12,869 bases of DNA, taken from NCBI GenBank assembly GCA_002347925.1, contig DDYL01000180.1:26409-39277 (forward strand). Direction: 5' to 3'. Source of the DNA: Chloroflexi bacterium UBA2235 (GTDB lineage Bacteria; Chloroflexota; UBA11872; UBA12225). Under the pieces are notes generated by a model. That model was not told the DNA's origin and did not search any database. It worked only from the letters and a program-made list of their open reading frames with translations. Positions within the stretch are counted from its first letter, which is position 1; every line of letters starts with the position of its first letter. Shown here one piece after another: positions 1-6,749 of this stretch. The position numbers and the translations under genes were made by a program.

Positions 1-342
1 AACGAGGCCCTTGTGCTGGAGAGTGCTGAGCGGTATCCGCACGTGCGATTCTACGGACTCAATCCCGGGATCATGAAGTCCAACATCATGGGTGGCCTGC
101 TTGGAGAGGGAAGCGTCTTCCACATTGCGCAACAGACCGTGATCGGCATCATCTTCCAAAGCGTGGAACAGTACGCTGCGAAGATCCTGCCCCTCCTGTT
201 CGCACCGGACATCGACGGGCGGTCGGGCGCGATGTTTGACCGGAACGCGAACCCGATCTTCGGGAACCCGTACCTGACAGACCGGACGTACCGGATGCGG
301 GTGACTGAGGCGTCGGAGGCACTGATCGGTCGCGCCCGCTAG
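1..342 (+). CDS. Short-chain dehydrogenase/reductase, C-terminal fragment
   Basis: The reading frame is open to the left edge and ends at TAG 340-342, so about 113 residues of the C-terminal part of a longer protein are present. The first residues, NEALVLESAERYPHV, resemble the helix that follows the Tyr/Lys active site in short-chain dehydrogenases. They are followed by a FYGLNPGIMKSNIM segment that fits the family's conserved PG loop and substrate-binding region after strand 6. The tail (YAAKILPLLFAPDIDGRSGAMFDRNANPI) looks like SDRs of the retinol-dehydrogenase-like type, whose substrates are usually unknown. The Rossmann GxxxGxG motif and catalytic YxxxK would lie before the window and cannot be checked. 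A GTG at 13 is in frame but is unlikely to be a start. No functional tie to the phosphonate genes is evident. Confidence 0.8.
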   Translation, partial: NEALVLESAERYPHVRFYGLNPGIMKSNIMGGLLGEGSVFHIAQQTVIGIIFQSVEQYAAKILPLLFAPDIDGRSGAMFDRNANPIFGNPYLTDRTYRMRVTEASEALIGRAR

Positions 343-350
343 TCAGCCGG

Positions 351-396
351 TCTCCGTGCGGGCGGGCCAGACGGAGATGCGGGCAGGGATGCCCGC
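351..396. terminator. Possible bidirectional terminator hairpins between convergent genes
   Basis: Two small hairpins lie in the 75-bp gap between the convergent SDR fragment and the HEPN gene. In the first, TCTCCGT (351-357) pairs with ACGGAGA (371-377). In the second, GCGGGCA (379-385) pairs with TGCCCGC (390-396) around a GGGA loop. Neither is followed by a clear T-run, so these would be weak or Rho-assisted terminators. The position between two converging genes is the main support. Confidence 0.35.
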
Positions 397-417
397 GGAC
401 CACACAGGGATGTGCGG

Positions 418-2796
418 TCAGGTGGGTTCGACGATCAAGGCGAGGGCGCGTCCCATCGCAAGGATCGGGTTTTCGTCGCACAGGTGGACCCCGAGGTCGG
501 TCATCACTTGCCGGTAGATCCACGCAACTTCGGCGGTGCCGGTCAGGGTGGCGGGAATGCGCAGTTCTTGCTGACGCATTGTCGATCGGGCGAGGGCGCG
601 GGAGATTGCATCCTCGGAGATGGCAATGGTTCCGTGGGCAATCAGGGAGTCGTTCCGCAACTGCTTGATAGGTTCCAGGACACAGACGGCGGTGCGTGCG
701 CCGTTCAGGCGTTCGACTTCGGCCCAGTCGTGATTGGCCACGGCCGATTCCTCGAGACCCTGGAGGATTGCGATGCATCCACGGACGGACATGAGACCGT
801 CCTTCTCGAACGAACCGAAGTGTTTGGATGCGCACGCCCCCTTGCGCACCGGTGACTCGGGGTCGAGTTCGTTCCACCACGATTGGGCCGTCGCAAGATC
901 GGTGATGCGGCGCTCTGCGACCAGCTCGGCCCGCAGGCGAAGGGCCATCTCGATGGCATTCCACATGCGCGCCAGGAAGTCGGCGATGCGCCCGTGTCGC
1001 AGGCAGACCTCGGCGTTCCAGAAGAGTTCGGCGAGTTGCCAGTTTGTTGTCGACTGGTTCACCGGTTGCGCCATGAGTTGGTCAAGGTCGCGGGCGAGTG
1101 TCGACGCGGCGTTCCTGATGCGCAGGGAGGCGGTCGGACGGTCGGCAATGGCGCGGGCATTGATGCGTGGGCGGGAGAACTCGAACTCCAGGCGTCGCTG
1201 CATCACGTCGCACAGGTCGGCAACATCGGCCAGATCGGTTCCGGCAGTCCGGATCACCCGGGAGGCAAGGGCGAACAGTCCGTCATGCAGGAGTGGCACG
1301 ACGACTGACCGGGGTTCCGGGGTCAGGACCGGCGTGTGGTTGGAGGGCGCGGGGACGATGATCCGGCGCTTCATCAAAAGTGTGTTGGCGGTGGAGTACC
1401 GGGTGAGGATCTTCTGTTCGGCACTGCGCATCCGGGAGCGGTAGGCCTCCCGGCGATCCAGGACGGCCGGCTCACCTTCGTCGCGAATGGCTTGCCAGGT
1501 CTCAAACAGTTGGGCGAGTTCCGTGAGGATGGTGGCGGCCTGCCCCCGATCCTCGGGCGCGACGACGTCCGGTGTCCAATGGGAAGCATCGCCAATGGCG
1601 GTCAGGCCCCACGCATCGAATGTCTCACGATGCTGGGCAACGACCCGGTCCAGTGCGAGGCGAAGTGTCCGGGCATCGCCCTCCCGGAGTTCGGCGAGGC
1701 GTGCCTGCTGCAGGGCGTGCAGTGCGACGGCGAAGTTGCCAACCGCGTCCCAGTCGCATGCCTCGGTCGGCAGGGCTTCGATGGTGGCCAGGATGGCACC
1801 GAGGTCGGTGGCGGTGAAGCCTTCCGTACCGACTGGATGGGGGTCCGCTTGCCCGGTGGTTCCACGGTCTTCGGAGTCTCCCCGGGGATCATCCGGAGGT
1901 GGCTCGCCGGTTTCCATTGCCACGGGGATTTCGGTCAGCGCACCGGGATCGTGTGGGGCCTGGGTGACGTCCACCAGACCTGGCGTGACCACATCCACCA
2001 CGATGGCATCAGGCTGAGTGTGAACGGTTTCCATCAAGCCGGCGGGGACAGAGGCCGGGATGTCGGCACCTGCAGGCGTCACGTCTGGCGAGATGGCGGC
2101 AGGTAGGACGGGATCAGGCGGGGCCGGTTCGGACGGCAGAGTGGTGCGCCTGACCTTCGGTCTCGGGGTTGGAGACCTGAATGCAGGCCCCCGCCGGACG
2201 ATGGGCCGGTTTGCTCTCGGCCTCAAGGTCTCCAGTTCGGCCCGGATGGCTTCCACGCCGGCGCACTTGATCACGTAGACGCAGAGGGAGAGCTGCATGG
2301 GTTCGCCGGGCGGTGTTCCGGTGGCAAGCGGCGCGATCGATGCGTCTGGTCGGGATGGTTCTGGTTTGGAGGTGTCCGGGTTGGCAACCCCGCCGGCGCC
2401 ATCATCGGCATCGTCCGGATCATCCGGACTGGTGGATTCCTCCATCGGGCCGATGGCATCCACGAGCTGCGTGAGCACGTCCGAGTAGGTGAAGGCGGCG
2501 TGATAGGCGAGGACAGGCAGGCCGGCAGTACGCTTGCGGGCGAGTTCCCCCAAACCGGTGCGCAGGAGATTTTCGGGTGCGGTTTGAAGGAAGGTCGCAC
2601 CGAAACCGGGGAAGATGCGGTGCCTTTGGATCAGTTGGCCGAGGTCGCTATGGCGCAGTGCGGGAAGCGCGGTGCGTCGTTCGATCAGGCGTGAGATCGC
2701 GAAGCTGAGGAGGACGTCGTCGGACGGCATTTCCCAGGCGGGCGCGGACGGAGGGTCTATGGGACTTCGTTCATGAGGGTCCTGCGCGTCCGGCAT
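418..2796 (-). CDS. Large protein with C-terminal HEPN (Cas02710/Csm6-like) ribonuclease domain
   Basis: A 792-residue protein. The ATG at 2796 is preceded on the minus strand by AAGGA six bases upstream. Residues 25-118 form a compact, apparently folded module of unknown family (LIERRTALPALRHSDLGQLI, then PGFG and AGLPVLAYHA). An acidic/proline-rich linker (about 119-165) follows, then a short hydrophobic strand (168-180, SLCVYVIKCAG), then a long Pro/Asp-rich disordered stretch (about 195-325). Residues 326-480 are helical. From about 585 the sequence resembles the C-terminal domain of CRISPR-associated Cas02710/TIGR02710 proteins: an LFWNAEVCLRHGRIADFLARM-like helix, then R714-N-D-S-L-I-A-H721, which fits the HEPN nuclease motif (Arg, polar residue, x4-6, His). 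HEPN proteins usually cleave RNA in antiviral or toxin roles. The CARF domain that senses cyclic oligoadenylate in that family is not recognisable. The coding sequence is secure; the HEPN call rests on motif reading alone. Confidence 0.75.
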   Translation of the reverse strand: MPDAQDPHERSPIDPPSAPAWEMPSDDVLLSFAISRLIERRTALPALRHSDLGQLIQRHRIFPGFGATFLQTAPENLLRTGLGELARKRTAGLPVLAYHAAFTYSDVLTQLVDAIGPMEESTSPDDPDDADDGAGGVANPDTSKPEPSRPDASIAPLATGTPPGEPMQLSLCVYVIKCAGVEAIRAELETLRPRANRPIVRRGPAFRSPTPRPKVRRTTLPSEPAPPDPVLPAAISPDVTPAGADIPASVPAGLMETVHTQPDAIVVDVVTPGLVDVTQAPHDPGALTEIPVAMETGEPPPDDPRGDSEDRGTTGQADPHPVGTEGFTATDLGAILATIEALPTEACDWDAVGNFAVALHALQQARLAELREGDARTLRLALDRVVAQHRETFDAWGLTAIGDASHWTPDVVAPEDRGQAATILTELAQLFETWQAIRDEGEPAVLDRREAYRSRMRSAEQKILTRYSTANTLLMKRRIIVPAPSNHTPVLTPEPRSVVVPLLHDGLFALASRVIRTAGTDLADVADLCDVMQRRLEFEFSRPRINARAIADRPTASLRIRNAASTLARDLDQLMAQPVNQSTTNWQLAELFWNAEVCLRHGRIADFLARMWNAIEMALRLRAELVAERRITDLATAQSWWNELDPESPVRKGACASKHFGSFEKDGLMSVRGCIAILQGLEESAVANHDWAEVERLNGARTAVCVLEPIKQLRNDSLIAHGTIAISEDAISRALARSTMRQQELRIPATLTGTAEVAWIYRQVMTDLGVHLCDENPILAMGRALALIVEPT

Positions 2797-2861
2797 GCCA
2801 CGTCCTTCAAGAACCGTCGTGCGCGGTTATTTCGCAATACTACCCGTGTTTCAGCGCAGCG

Positions 2862-2902
2862 ATGATCCACATGGTGATGGCCGATTACTGGTGGTGGATC
2901 AT
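2862..2902. promoter_or_regulatory. Inverted repeat in the divergent intergenic region (operator candidate)
   Basis: ATGATCCAC at 2862-2870 is perfectly repeated in inverted orientation as GTGGATCAT at 2894-2902, with 23 bases between. It lies in the 286-bp region between the HEPN gene (minus) and the secreted-protein gene (plus). On the minus strand it sits just upstream of a TAGTAT sequence (2842-2837) that could be a -10 box for the HEPN gene, although no matching -35 is visible. It could be a binding site for a dimeric regulator or a simple hairpin. I see no other gene or RNA in 2797-3082. Confidence 0.3.
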
Positions 2903-2992
2903 TCGTCTGGCGCGCAGGAGACGTTCTCCCGTGCGGTCGGCGACGAATGTTGACAGAGTGTTGGCACGAAGTCCGCAGGAACGCGAACCGAT

Positions 2993-3024
2993 TTGACCCT
3001 CCCTTAGTACACGCTGCCGATACT
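2993..3024 (+). promoter_or_regulatory. Weak promoter candidate for the secreted protein
   Basis: TTGACC at 2993-2998 resembles a -35 box and GATACT at 3019-3024 resembles a -10 box. The 20-base spacer is longer than the usual 16-18, so this is tentative. A full TTGACA also occurs at 2950-2955 but has no suitable -10 box at the right distance. Confidence 0.25.
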
Positions 3025-3082
3025 CCCTTTGTCAGCTTGGTGGCACCGATCCACCGCTGAACTTCACACGGGAGACAGGCAC

Positions 3083-3706
3083 ATGAACCTCATTGGCAAG
3101 CGGGCGATCATTGGCGGGGCACTGGCGGTGGTGATTGCAGGTGGTGCGGGGTTGGCATCGACGAGTGGGTCGGCATCGGCACAGACGGTTCCCACCCCCG
3201 CCGCGACGGAAGTGACGAAGGGCGCGCAGCACGAGGCGGTCCTGAAGGCACTGGCGGCGAAACTCGGGCTTTCGGTCGAGGCGGTCCGCACGGCCATGCA
3301 GGAGGCCCGCAAGACGGCCGGTGTGGGCGGTGCGCCGAAGTCTGGTGGCAACCACGCGGTGGCATACGGCGCACTGGAAGCGGCGGCCAAGGTGATCGGG
3401 ATCACCGAGGAGCAACTGGACGCCGAACTGCCTGGCAAGTCACTGGCACAGGTCGCTCAGGCGCACAACATCGACCCGGCGGTTGTGAAGGCAGCGATGA
3501 TTGCCAATGCGTCGGCACGGGTTGACGCCAACCTGGCGGCGGGCAAGACGACGGCAGAGAGGGCGTCGGCCCGCAAGGCGATGCTGTCCGACAGGTTTGA
3601 CCGCCTGATGGCGCACGTACATCCGGCGAAGCCGGCGGGTGCTGCCGGGACTCGGGGACAGCGTCCACCGGCACCGTCGCCAACCCCGGCGGCTGCGAAG
3701 TCGTAG
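3083..3706 (+). CDS. Secreted alpha-helical protein of unknown function
   Basis: The ATG at 3083 is chosen because GGGAGA lies a few bases upstream (3070-3075) and the protein then begins with a typical signal peptide. That peptide has K6/R7, a hydrophobic stretch at about 8-25 and an ASA cleavage site at 31-33 before Gln34. The mature part of the 207-residue protein is Ala-rich and helical. Residues 48-75 hold one helix-turn-helix-like unit (LKALAAKLGLSVEAVRTAM). Residues about 110-175 hold a related pattern: a GITEEQLDAEL segment, a GKSLAQVAQAHNIDPAVVKAA segment, then a helix with AAGKTT. This LGI..L / GKSLA.IA / V...I..A / A.GK.T pattern recurs in uncharacterised secreted proteins of high-GC bacteria. 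The last 25 residues are Pro/Ala-rich and likely disordered. It is monocistronic, with its own terminator. Function is unknown; a cell-surface or extracytoplasmic role is inferred from the signal peptide only. Confidence 0.85.
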   Translation: MNLIGKRAIIGGALAVVIAGGAGLASTSGSASAQTVPTPAATEVTKGAQHEAVLKALAAKLGLSVEAVRTAMQEARKTAGVGGAPKSGGNHAVAYGALEAAAKVIGITEEQLDAELPGKSLAQVAQAHNIDPAVVKAAMIANASARVDANLAAGKTTAERASARKAMLSDRFDRLMAHVHPAKPAGAAGTRGQRPPAPSPTPAAAKS

Positions 3707-3740
3707 CACTCCCTGACACGTCACGCACCTTCACCGAAGC

Positions 3741-3768
3741 ACCCCGGTTGGGATTTCCCAACCGGGGT
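3741..3768 (+). terminator. Strong hairpin terminator after the secreted-protein gene
   Basis: ACCCCGGTTGGG (3741-3752) pairs perfectly with CCCAACCGGGGT (3757-3768) around an ATTT loop, giving a 12-bp GC-rich stem 35 bases after the stop codon. The following bases (GTCTTGGTTGT) are T-enriched but not a continuous T-run. It fits an intrinsic terminator reading on the plus strand, and it separates the secreted-protein gene from the phn operon. Confidence 0.8.
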
Positions 3769-3883
3769 GTCTTGGTTGTGGTGGGGAACTTGGGGCGAGC
3801 AAAGCGCGGACACCGCAGGCGACGCCATGACGCCTCTGCCTATGTGGAAATTGGCGGTGACTGGGAACGGTTTGGTGGCCAAC

Positions 3884-4018
3884 GCATCCCCACCATGGTC
3901 CGTCCAGTTTTTGGTCACAGCCGAAGACCGACGTGGAGAAGCGTTTTGACGTGCGTGGACTGTGCTGCCAGGACGAGGTTCCTCTACCCCGCCGTTGGTC
4001 CCAGCACGAGGTTCGTGA
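3884..4018 (+). repeat. Intergenic diverged repeat, copy A
   Basis: Bases 3884-3930 match the reverse complement of 9529-9575 at 37 of 47 positions without gaps, including an 11-of-12 run at the start and TTTGGTCAC in the middle. Similarity continues weakly with gaps to a shared GTTCGTGA (4011-4018 here; TCACGAAC at 9460-9467 on the plus strand in copy B). Both copies lie outside genes and both follow the 3' end of a gene in the same relative orientation. A dispersed genomic repeat, a degenerate mobile element or a structured RNA are possible. I see no terminal inverted repeats or target-site duplications. Confidence 0.6.
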
Positions 4019-4173
4019 ATGTCCGATGTGGTTCGCGGTGGATGCCACACTGGGCGGGCATGCCCCCTGACCAAAGTGCCTCGCGTCGACCGCCACTCCA
4101 CCCTGATAGGGACCGTTTTGGATGGCCAGACGAGCCTTCTGGGTGGATGGCGATGATTTCCGTGGCACGTCCG

Positions 4174-4235
4174 GGTACGTACCGGGGACTGTGTTGCGTA
4201 ATAGCAACCTGCGTTGCGACTTAACTCCGGGGTTA
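4174..4235. promoter_or_regulatory. Operator-like repeats upstream of phnG
   Basis: Several short symmetric elements cluster within 80 bases of the phnG start. They are a perfect palindrome GGTACGTACC (4174-4183); a GTTGC/GCAAC inverted repeat (4193-4197 and 4204-4208); GTTGCG repeated directly at 4193 and 4213, exactly 20 bases apart; and a near-palindrome TAACTCC/GGGGTTA (4222-4235). The 20-base phasing equals about two helical turns. The position suits a repressor or activator site for the phn operon, for example phosphate or phosphonate control. I cannot match it to a known Pho box, and no clear -10/-35 pair is visible. Confidence 0.35.
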
Positions 4236-4253
4236 CCACTGCTTTCTACAGTG

Positions 4254-4721
4254 ATGGGGATGTCATCAGTCAATGAACGCCCCACGGATCTCCCGGTTGA
4301 CCGGTCCCACCGGTTCGAGTTGCTTGCCCAACTGCCGGAGCGCGCGGCCCACGAATTGGCCGACCACGCGCTGACGATTGTTTCCGGACATGTCGACATC
4401 ATCGTCCCACCGACCGTCGGGATGCTGATGGCGCGTGCGATTGACGGCGCAAAGGGTGATCTGTTCAACCTCGCTGAAATCCTCGTGACTGAGGCACGGG
4501 TGACCGTGAACGGTCATGATGGGTGGGCAATGGTCATGGGGCGTCGGCCAGACCACGCGCTTGCCGTTGCGCTGATTGACGCCTGTGCCGAGGCCAGTCC
4601 CGCGGTGCGGACCATGGTGGACCGGACGATCAGGCACGCGGCCTCAGACCGGTCGGCGTCCGATGCCCGATCATGGCAGGACCTTGCCCCGACCCGCGTC
4701 GATTTCGAAATCTCGAACTAG
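4254..4721 (+). CDS. phnG: C-P lyase core complex subunit PhnG
   Basis: PhnG is a subunit of the PhnGHIJ core complex, which acts with PhnI in attaching the phosphonate to the ribose of ATP. The 155-residue product is close to the E. coli length (150). It has the conserved FNLAEILVTEARV segment (71-83; the usual form is FNLGE..VTR), followed by GRRPDHALAVALIDA (96-110) and the C-terminal APTRVDFE (145-152), a family hallmark. The start is uncertain: GTG 4251, ATG 4254 and ATG 4260 are all in frame and none has a well-spaced Shine-Dalgarno site, so a leaderless or weakly translated start is possible. I chose ATG 4254. It is the first gene of a six-gene operon; phnH starts 29 bases after its stop. 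Confidence 0.92.
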   Translation: MGMSSVNERPTDLPVDRSHRFELLAQLPERAAHELADHALTIVSGHVDIIVPPTVGMLMARAIDGAKGDLFNLAEILVTEARVTVNGHDGWAMVMGRRPDHALAVALIDACAEASPAVRTMVDRTIRHAASDRSASDARSWQDLAPTRVDFEISN

Positions 4722-4750
4722 GGTTTCGTCCCTGTGCGGAGAGGAATGCA

Positions 4751-5482
4751 ATGGCCATTGAACACGTCCCTACCCGGTCGTCATTTGCCGGGATCGCATC
4801 GCTCGGCAGGCATGACCTTCCGACCGGTGGTGCCTTGCTTCCACGCGAGGTGATTCGGTTTGATCCGGTTGGTGATACCCAGTCGACGTTCCGGGTGATC
4901 CTTTCGGCGATGGCGCATCCGGGATCGGTGCGCCAGTTGCCAGTCGCGTGTGCCGGTGCCCCGCTCAACGAGTGGATTGCGGCGGTACTTCTGACTTTGC
5001 TCGATCATGAGACAACCCTCCACGTTGGACTTCCGGCGACCGACGGTGTCGGCCATCCTCTGGCTCAGTACGTCATGGTCCGGACCGGAGCACGGGCGGC
5101 CGACGCGCGGGTGGCGGGCATCGTGGTGGGGACCGGTGCCGACGGAGACCTGCTCGGGTCTCTCCAACGGGGCACCCTTGCGTACCCGGACACGGGGGCA
5201 AGCCTGGTGGTTCCCGTTGGATCCCTCGGCGAAGACGGGTCCGGGGATGGCCTTCGGTTGCAGATCAGCGGACCGGGCGTCCCGGTCGGGCACTCGTTCC
5301 TTGCGAGCGACATCGAACCGTCCTGGGTGGCGACCCGCACCGAAGTCGTTGCGGGGTATCCGGTCGGTGTTGACATCTATCTCGTTGACGGCCGGGGGCG
5401 AATCGTCTGCCTGCCCCGTTCGTCGTCGTTAGGCGTACTTGAGACAGAGACGGACGGCAAGTCACCGTCGGAGGTGCATTGA
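4751..5482 (+). CDS. phnH: C-P lyase core complex subunit PhnH
   Basis: PhnH is a core complex subunit required for phosphonate activation; its fold resembles PLP-enzymes but is catalytically unexplained. The ATG at 4751 has AGAGG about seven bases upstream. Family signs are RFDPVGDTQSTFRVILSAMAHPG (36-58), the LLDHETTL motif, SLVVPVGSLGEDG, the LQISGPGVP loop, and the C-terminal YPVGVDIYLVD...CLPRSS. At 243 residues it is longer than E. coli PhnH (194). The extra length lies mostly in about 30 N-terminal residues before FDPV and a C-terminal tail after CLPRSS. The stop is separated from the phnI start by one base, so translation is probably coupled. Confidence 0.95.
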   Translation: MAIEHVPTRSSFAGIASLGRHDLPTGGALLPREVIRFDPVGDTQSTFRVILSAMAHPGSVRQLPVACAGAPLNEWIAAVLLTLLDHETTLHVGLPATDGVGHPLAQYVMVRTGARAADARVAGIVVGTGADGDLLGSLQRGTLAYPDTGASLVVPVGSLGEDGSGDGLRLQISGPGVPVGHSFLASDIEPSWVATRTEVVAGYPVGVDIYLVDGRGRIVCLPRSSSLGVLETETDGKSPSEVH

Positions 5483-5483
5483 C

Positions 5484-6749
5484 ATGGGTTACACCCCAGT
5501 GAAGGGTGGCGCCGACGCCGTCCGCGCGGCTGCTGAACTCACGCGTTCCTCGAGTGCGCAATTGATCGCGGATGCACCCGGAGAGCGGTCGACGCTTGAC
5601 CATGTGCAAGCCCACTTGGGTGCGGCGGTGGACCGCATCATGGGGGAGGGTGGCCTGTTTGCGCCCGATCTTGCGGCGGTGGCAATCACCCAAGCCGAAG
5701 GGGACATGGACGAGGCCGCGCTGCTTCTGCGTGCCTACCGGAGTACGTTGCCCCGCCTCGGGTACACCCTACCGATCCAAGGTCGTGACATGCGAGTGAC
5801 CCGCCGAATCTCGGCAGCATTCAAGGACATCCCCGGCGGTCAACTCCTGGGGCGGACGCGCGACTACACGCATCGCCTCCTCGATTTCTCACTGCTTGAC
5901 AACGGCGGCGCGTCCACGCGTGGCCAGGGTCATGCCGAGACAACGGTCCCGCCATTGGAGGTGCATGCGGATGACCACCGTTCGGATGCAACCGTGACCG
6001 CGGATGCCTCCGATCGGGAAGGTTTCACGTGGCCACCGTTCCCCAAGGTAAGCGACACCTTGCGTGAAATCGGCAGTATTGCACCGTTGCCGGAGCAATC
6101 CCCGGAAGAGACACCGTTTGACATCACCCGCGAATCGCTGCGCTTCCCGGTCCCGCGCTCGGCATGGCTTCAGTCAATGGCACGTGGCGAGACGGCGGCG
6201 ATGGTGTGCCTGGCATACAGCAACCTTCGCGGGTATGGCTATGCAGACCATGGCACGATCGGTGAGGTCCGCGTCGGATCCTTGCCGGTGAAGATCCTTC
6301 ACCCAGTGACGGGCGTGGCGGTGACGATTGGCTCGTTCGAGGCAACCGAATGCGAGATGTTCGGACCGGAGGGTGATGCCCCGGTCACCGGTGCCAAGGG
6401 TCGACTTTTGCCCGCATTCGGTCTGTCATATGGATTGGTCATCGGCCGGAACGAACGCAAGGCGATCGCGATGTCCATCCTCGATAGCGCCTTGCAGGCC
6501 GGCGAGTTGGCTAGCATCGACGGTGGCGAGGTTGCGCCGAGCAACGATCAGGAGATGGTGCTTTCCCATATTGACGGGATCGAGAGCACCGGGTTTGTCG
6601 AGCACCTCAAGCTACCGCACTACGTCACCTTTGGCAGCCAGATCCGCACCCAGATGTCGCCCCGGCGTGACGTGATGCTTGCCGCGGAGCGGACGCTTGC
6701 CGGCATCACGCCAGAGGTCGCGACGGAAAGGGGCACGGGGGATGAATGA
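5484..6749 (+). CDS. phnI: C-P lyase core subunit PhnI (nucleosidase-like)
   Basis: With PhnG, PhnH and PhnL, PhnI displaces adenine from ATP with phosphonate to give ribose-triphosphate phosphonate. The ATG at 5484 is preceded by GGAGG (5470-5474). The start MGYTPVKGGADAV matches the family's Y.aVKGGe.AI opening. Further hallmarks are RISAAFKDIPGGQLLG (108-123), DYTHRLLDFSLL (127-138), LAYSNLRGYGYADHGTIGE (243-261) and FVEHLKLPHYV (371-381). H374 and H379 of HLKLPH correspond to the zinc-binding histidine pair described near the active site of the E. coli complex. At 421 residues it is longer than E. coli PhnI (354). An Asp/Thr-rich insert at about 143-180 and a tail after about 390 account for much of this. 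Its last eight bases overlap the start of phnJ. Confidence 0.96.
   Translation: MGYTPVKGGADAVRAAAELTRSSSAQLIADAPGERSTLDHVQAHLGAAVDRIMGEGGLFAPDLAAVAITQAEGDMDEAALLLRAYRSTLPRLGYTLPIQGRDMRVTRRISAAFKDIPGGQLLGRTRDYTHRLLDFSLLDNGGASTRGQGHAETTVPPLEVHADDHRSDATVTADASDREGFTWPPFPKVSDTLREIGSIAPLPEQSPEETPFDITRESLRFPVPRSAWLQSMARGETAAMVCLAYSNLRGYGYADHGTIGEVRVGSLPVKILHPVTGVAVTIGSFEATECEMFGPEGDAPVTGAKGRLLPAFGLSYGLVIGRNERKAIAMSILDSALQAGELASIDGGEVAPSNDQEMVLSHIDGIESTGFVEHLKLPHYVTFGSQIRTQMSPRRDVMLAAERTLAGITPEVATERGTGDE

Larger units (their letters stand above)
3770..4253. other. Gene-free stretch upstream of the phn operon
   Basis: About 480 bp lie between the terminator and phnG. Long open frames exist on both strands. 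None has a convincing start with ribosome binding site, and the predicted peptides are rich in Arg, Trp, His and Pro, as expected from frame shadows of GC-rich non-coding DNA. The stretch holds copy A of a diverged repeat (3884-4018), a 10-base palindrome GGGCATGCCC (4056-4065), and operator-like repeats just before phnG (4174-4235). The rest shows no feature I can name. It may serve as the phn promoter and leader region. Confidence 0.6.

Noticed and set aside
149..964. A 271-codon minus-strand frame spanning the SDR fragment and the end of the HEPN gene.
   Set aside because: It overlaps two better-supported genes and has a strongly Arg/Pro/His-biased composition, as a shadow frame would.
1336..2106. 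Long plus-strand frames (up to 256 codons) opposite the HEPN gene.
   Set aside because: The minus-strand frame is 792 codons with a good ribosome binding site and domain-like content; the plus frames are Gly/Arg-rich shadows.
2950..2978. A perfect TTGACA at 2950 as the main promoter of the secreted protein.
   Set aside because: At 16-18 bases downstream the sequence is CCGCAG-like, with no resemblance to a -10 box.
4237..4253. CACTG/CAGTG inverted repeat at the phnG start as a translational hairpin.
   Set aside because: The 5-bp stem is too short to be meaningful on its own.
3731..4468. Long minus-strand open frames (up to 245 codons) across the phnG upstream region and into phnG.
   Set aside because: They run antisense into phnG, lack start signals and encode Arg/Trp/His/Ser-rich peptides typical of non-coding frames in GC-rich DNA.
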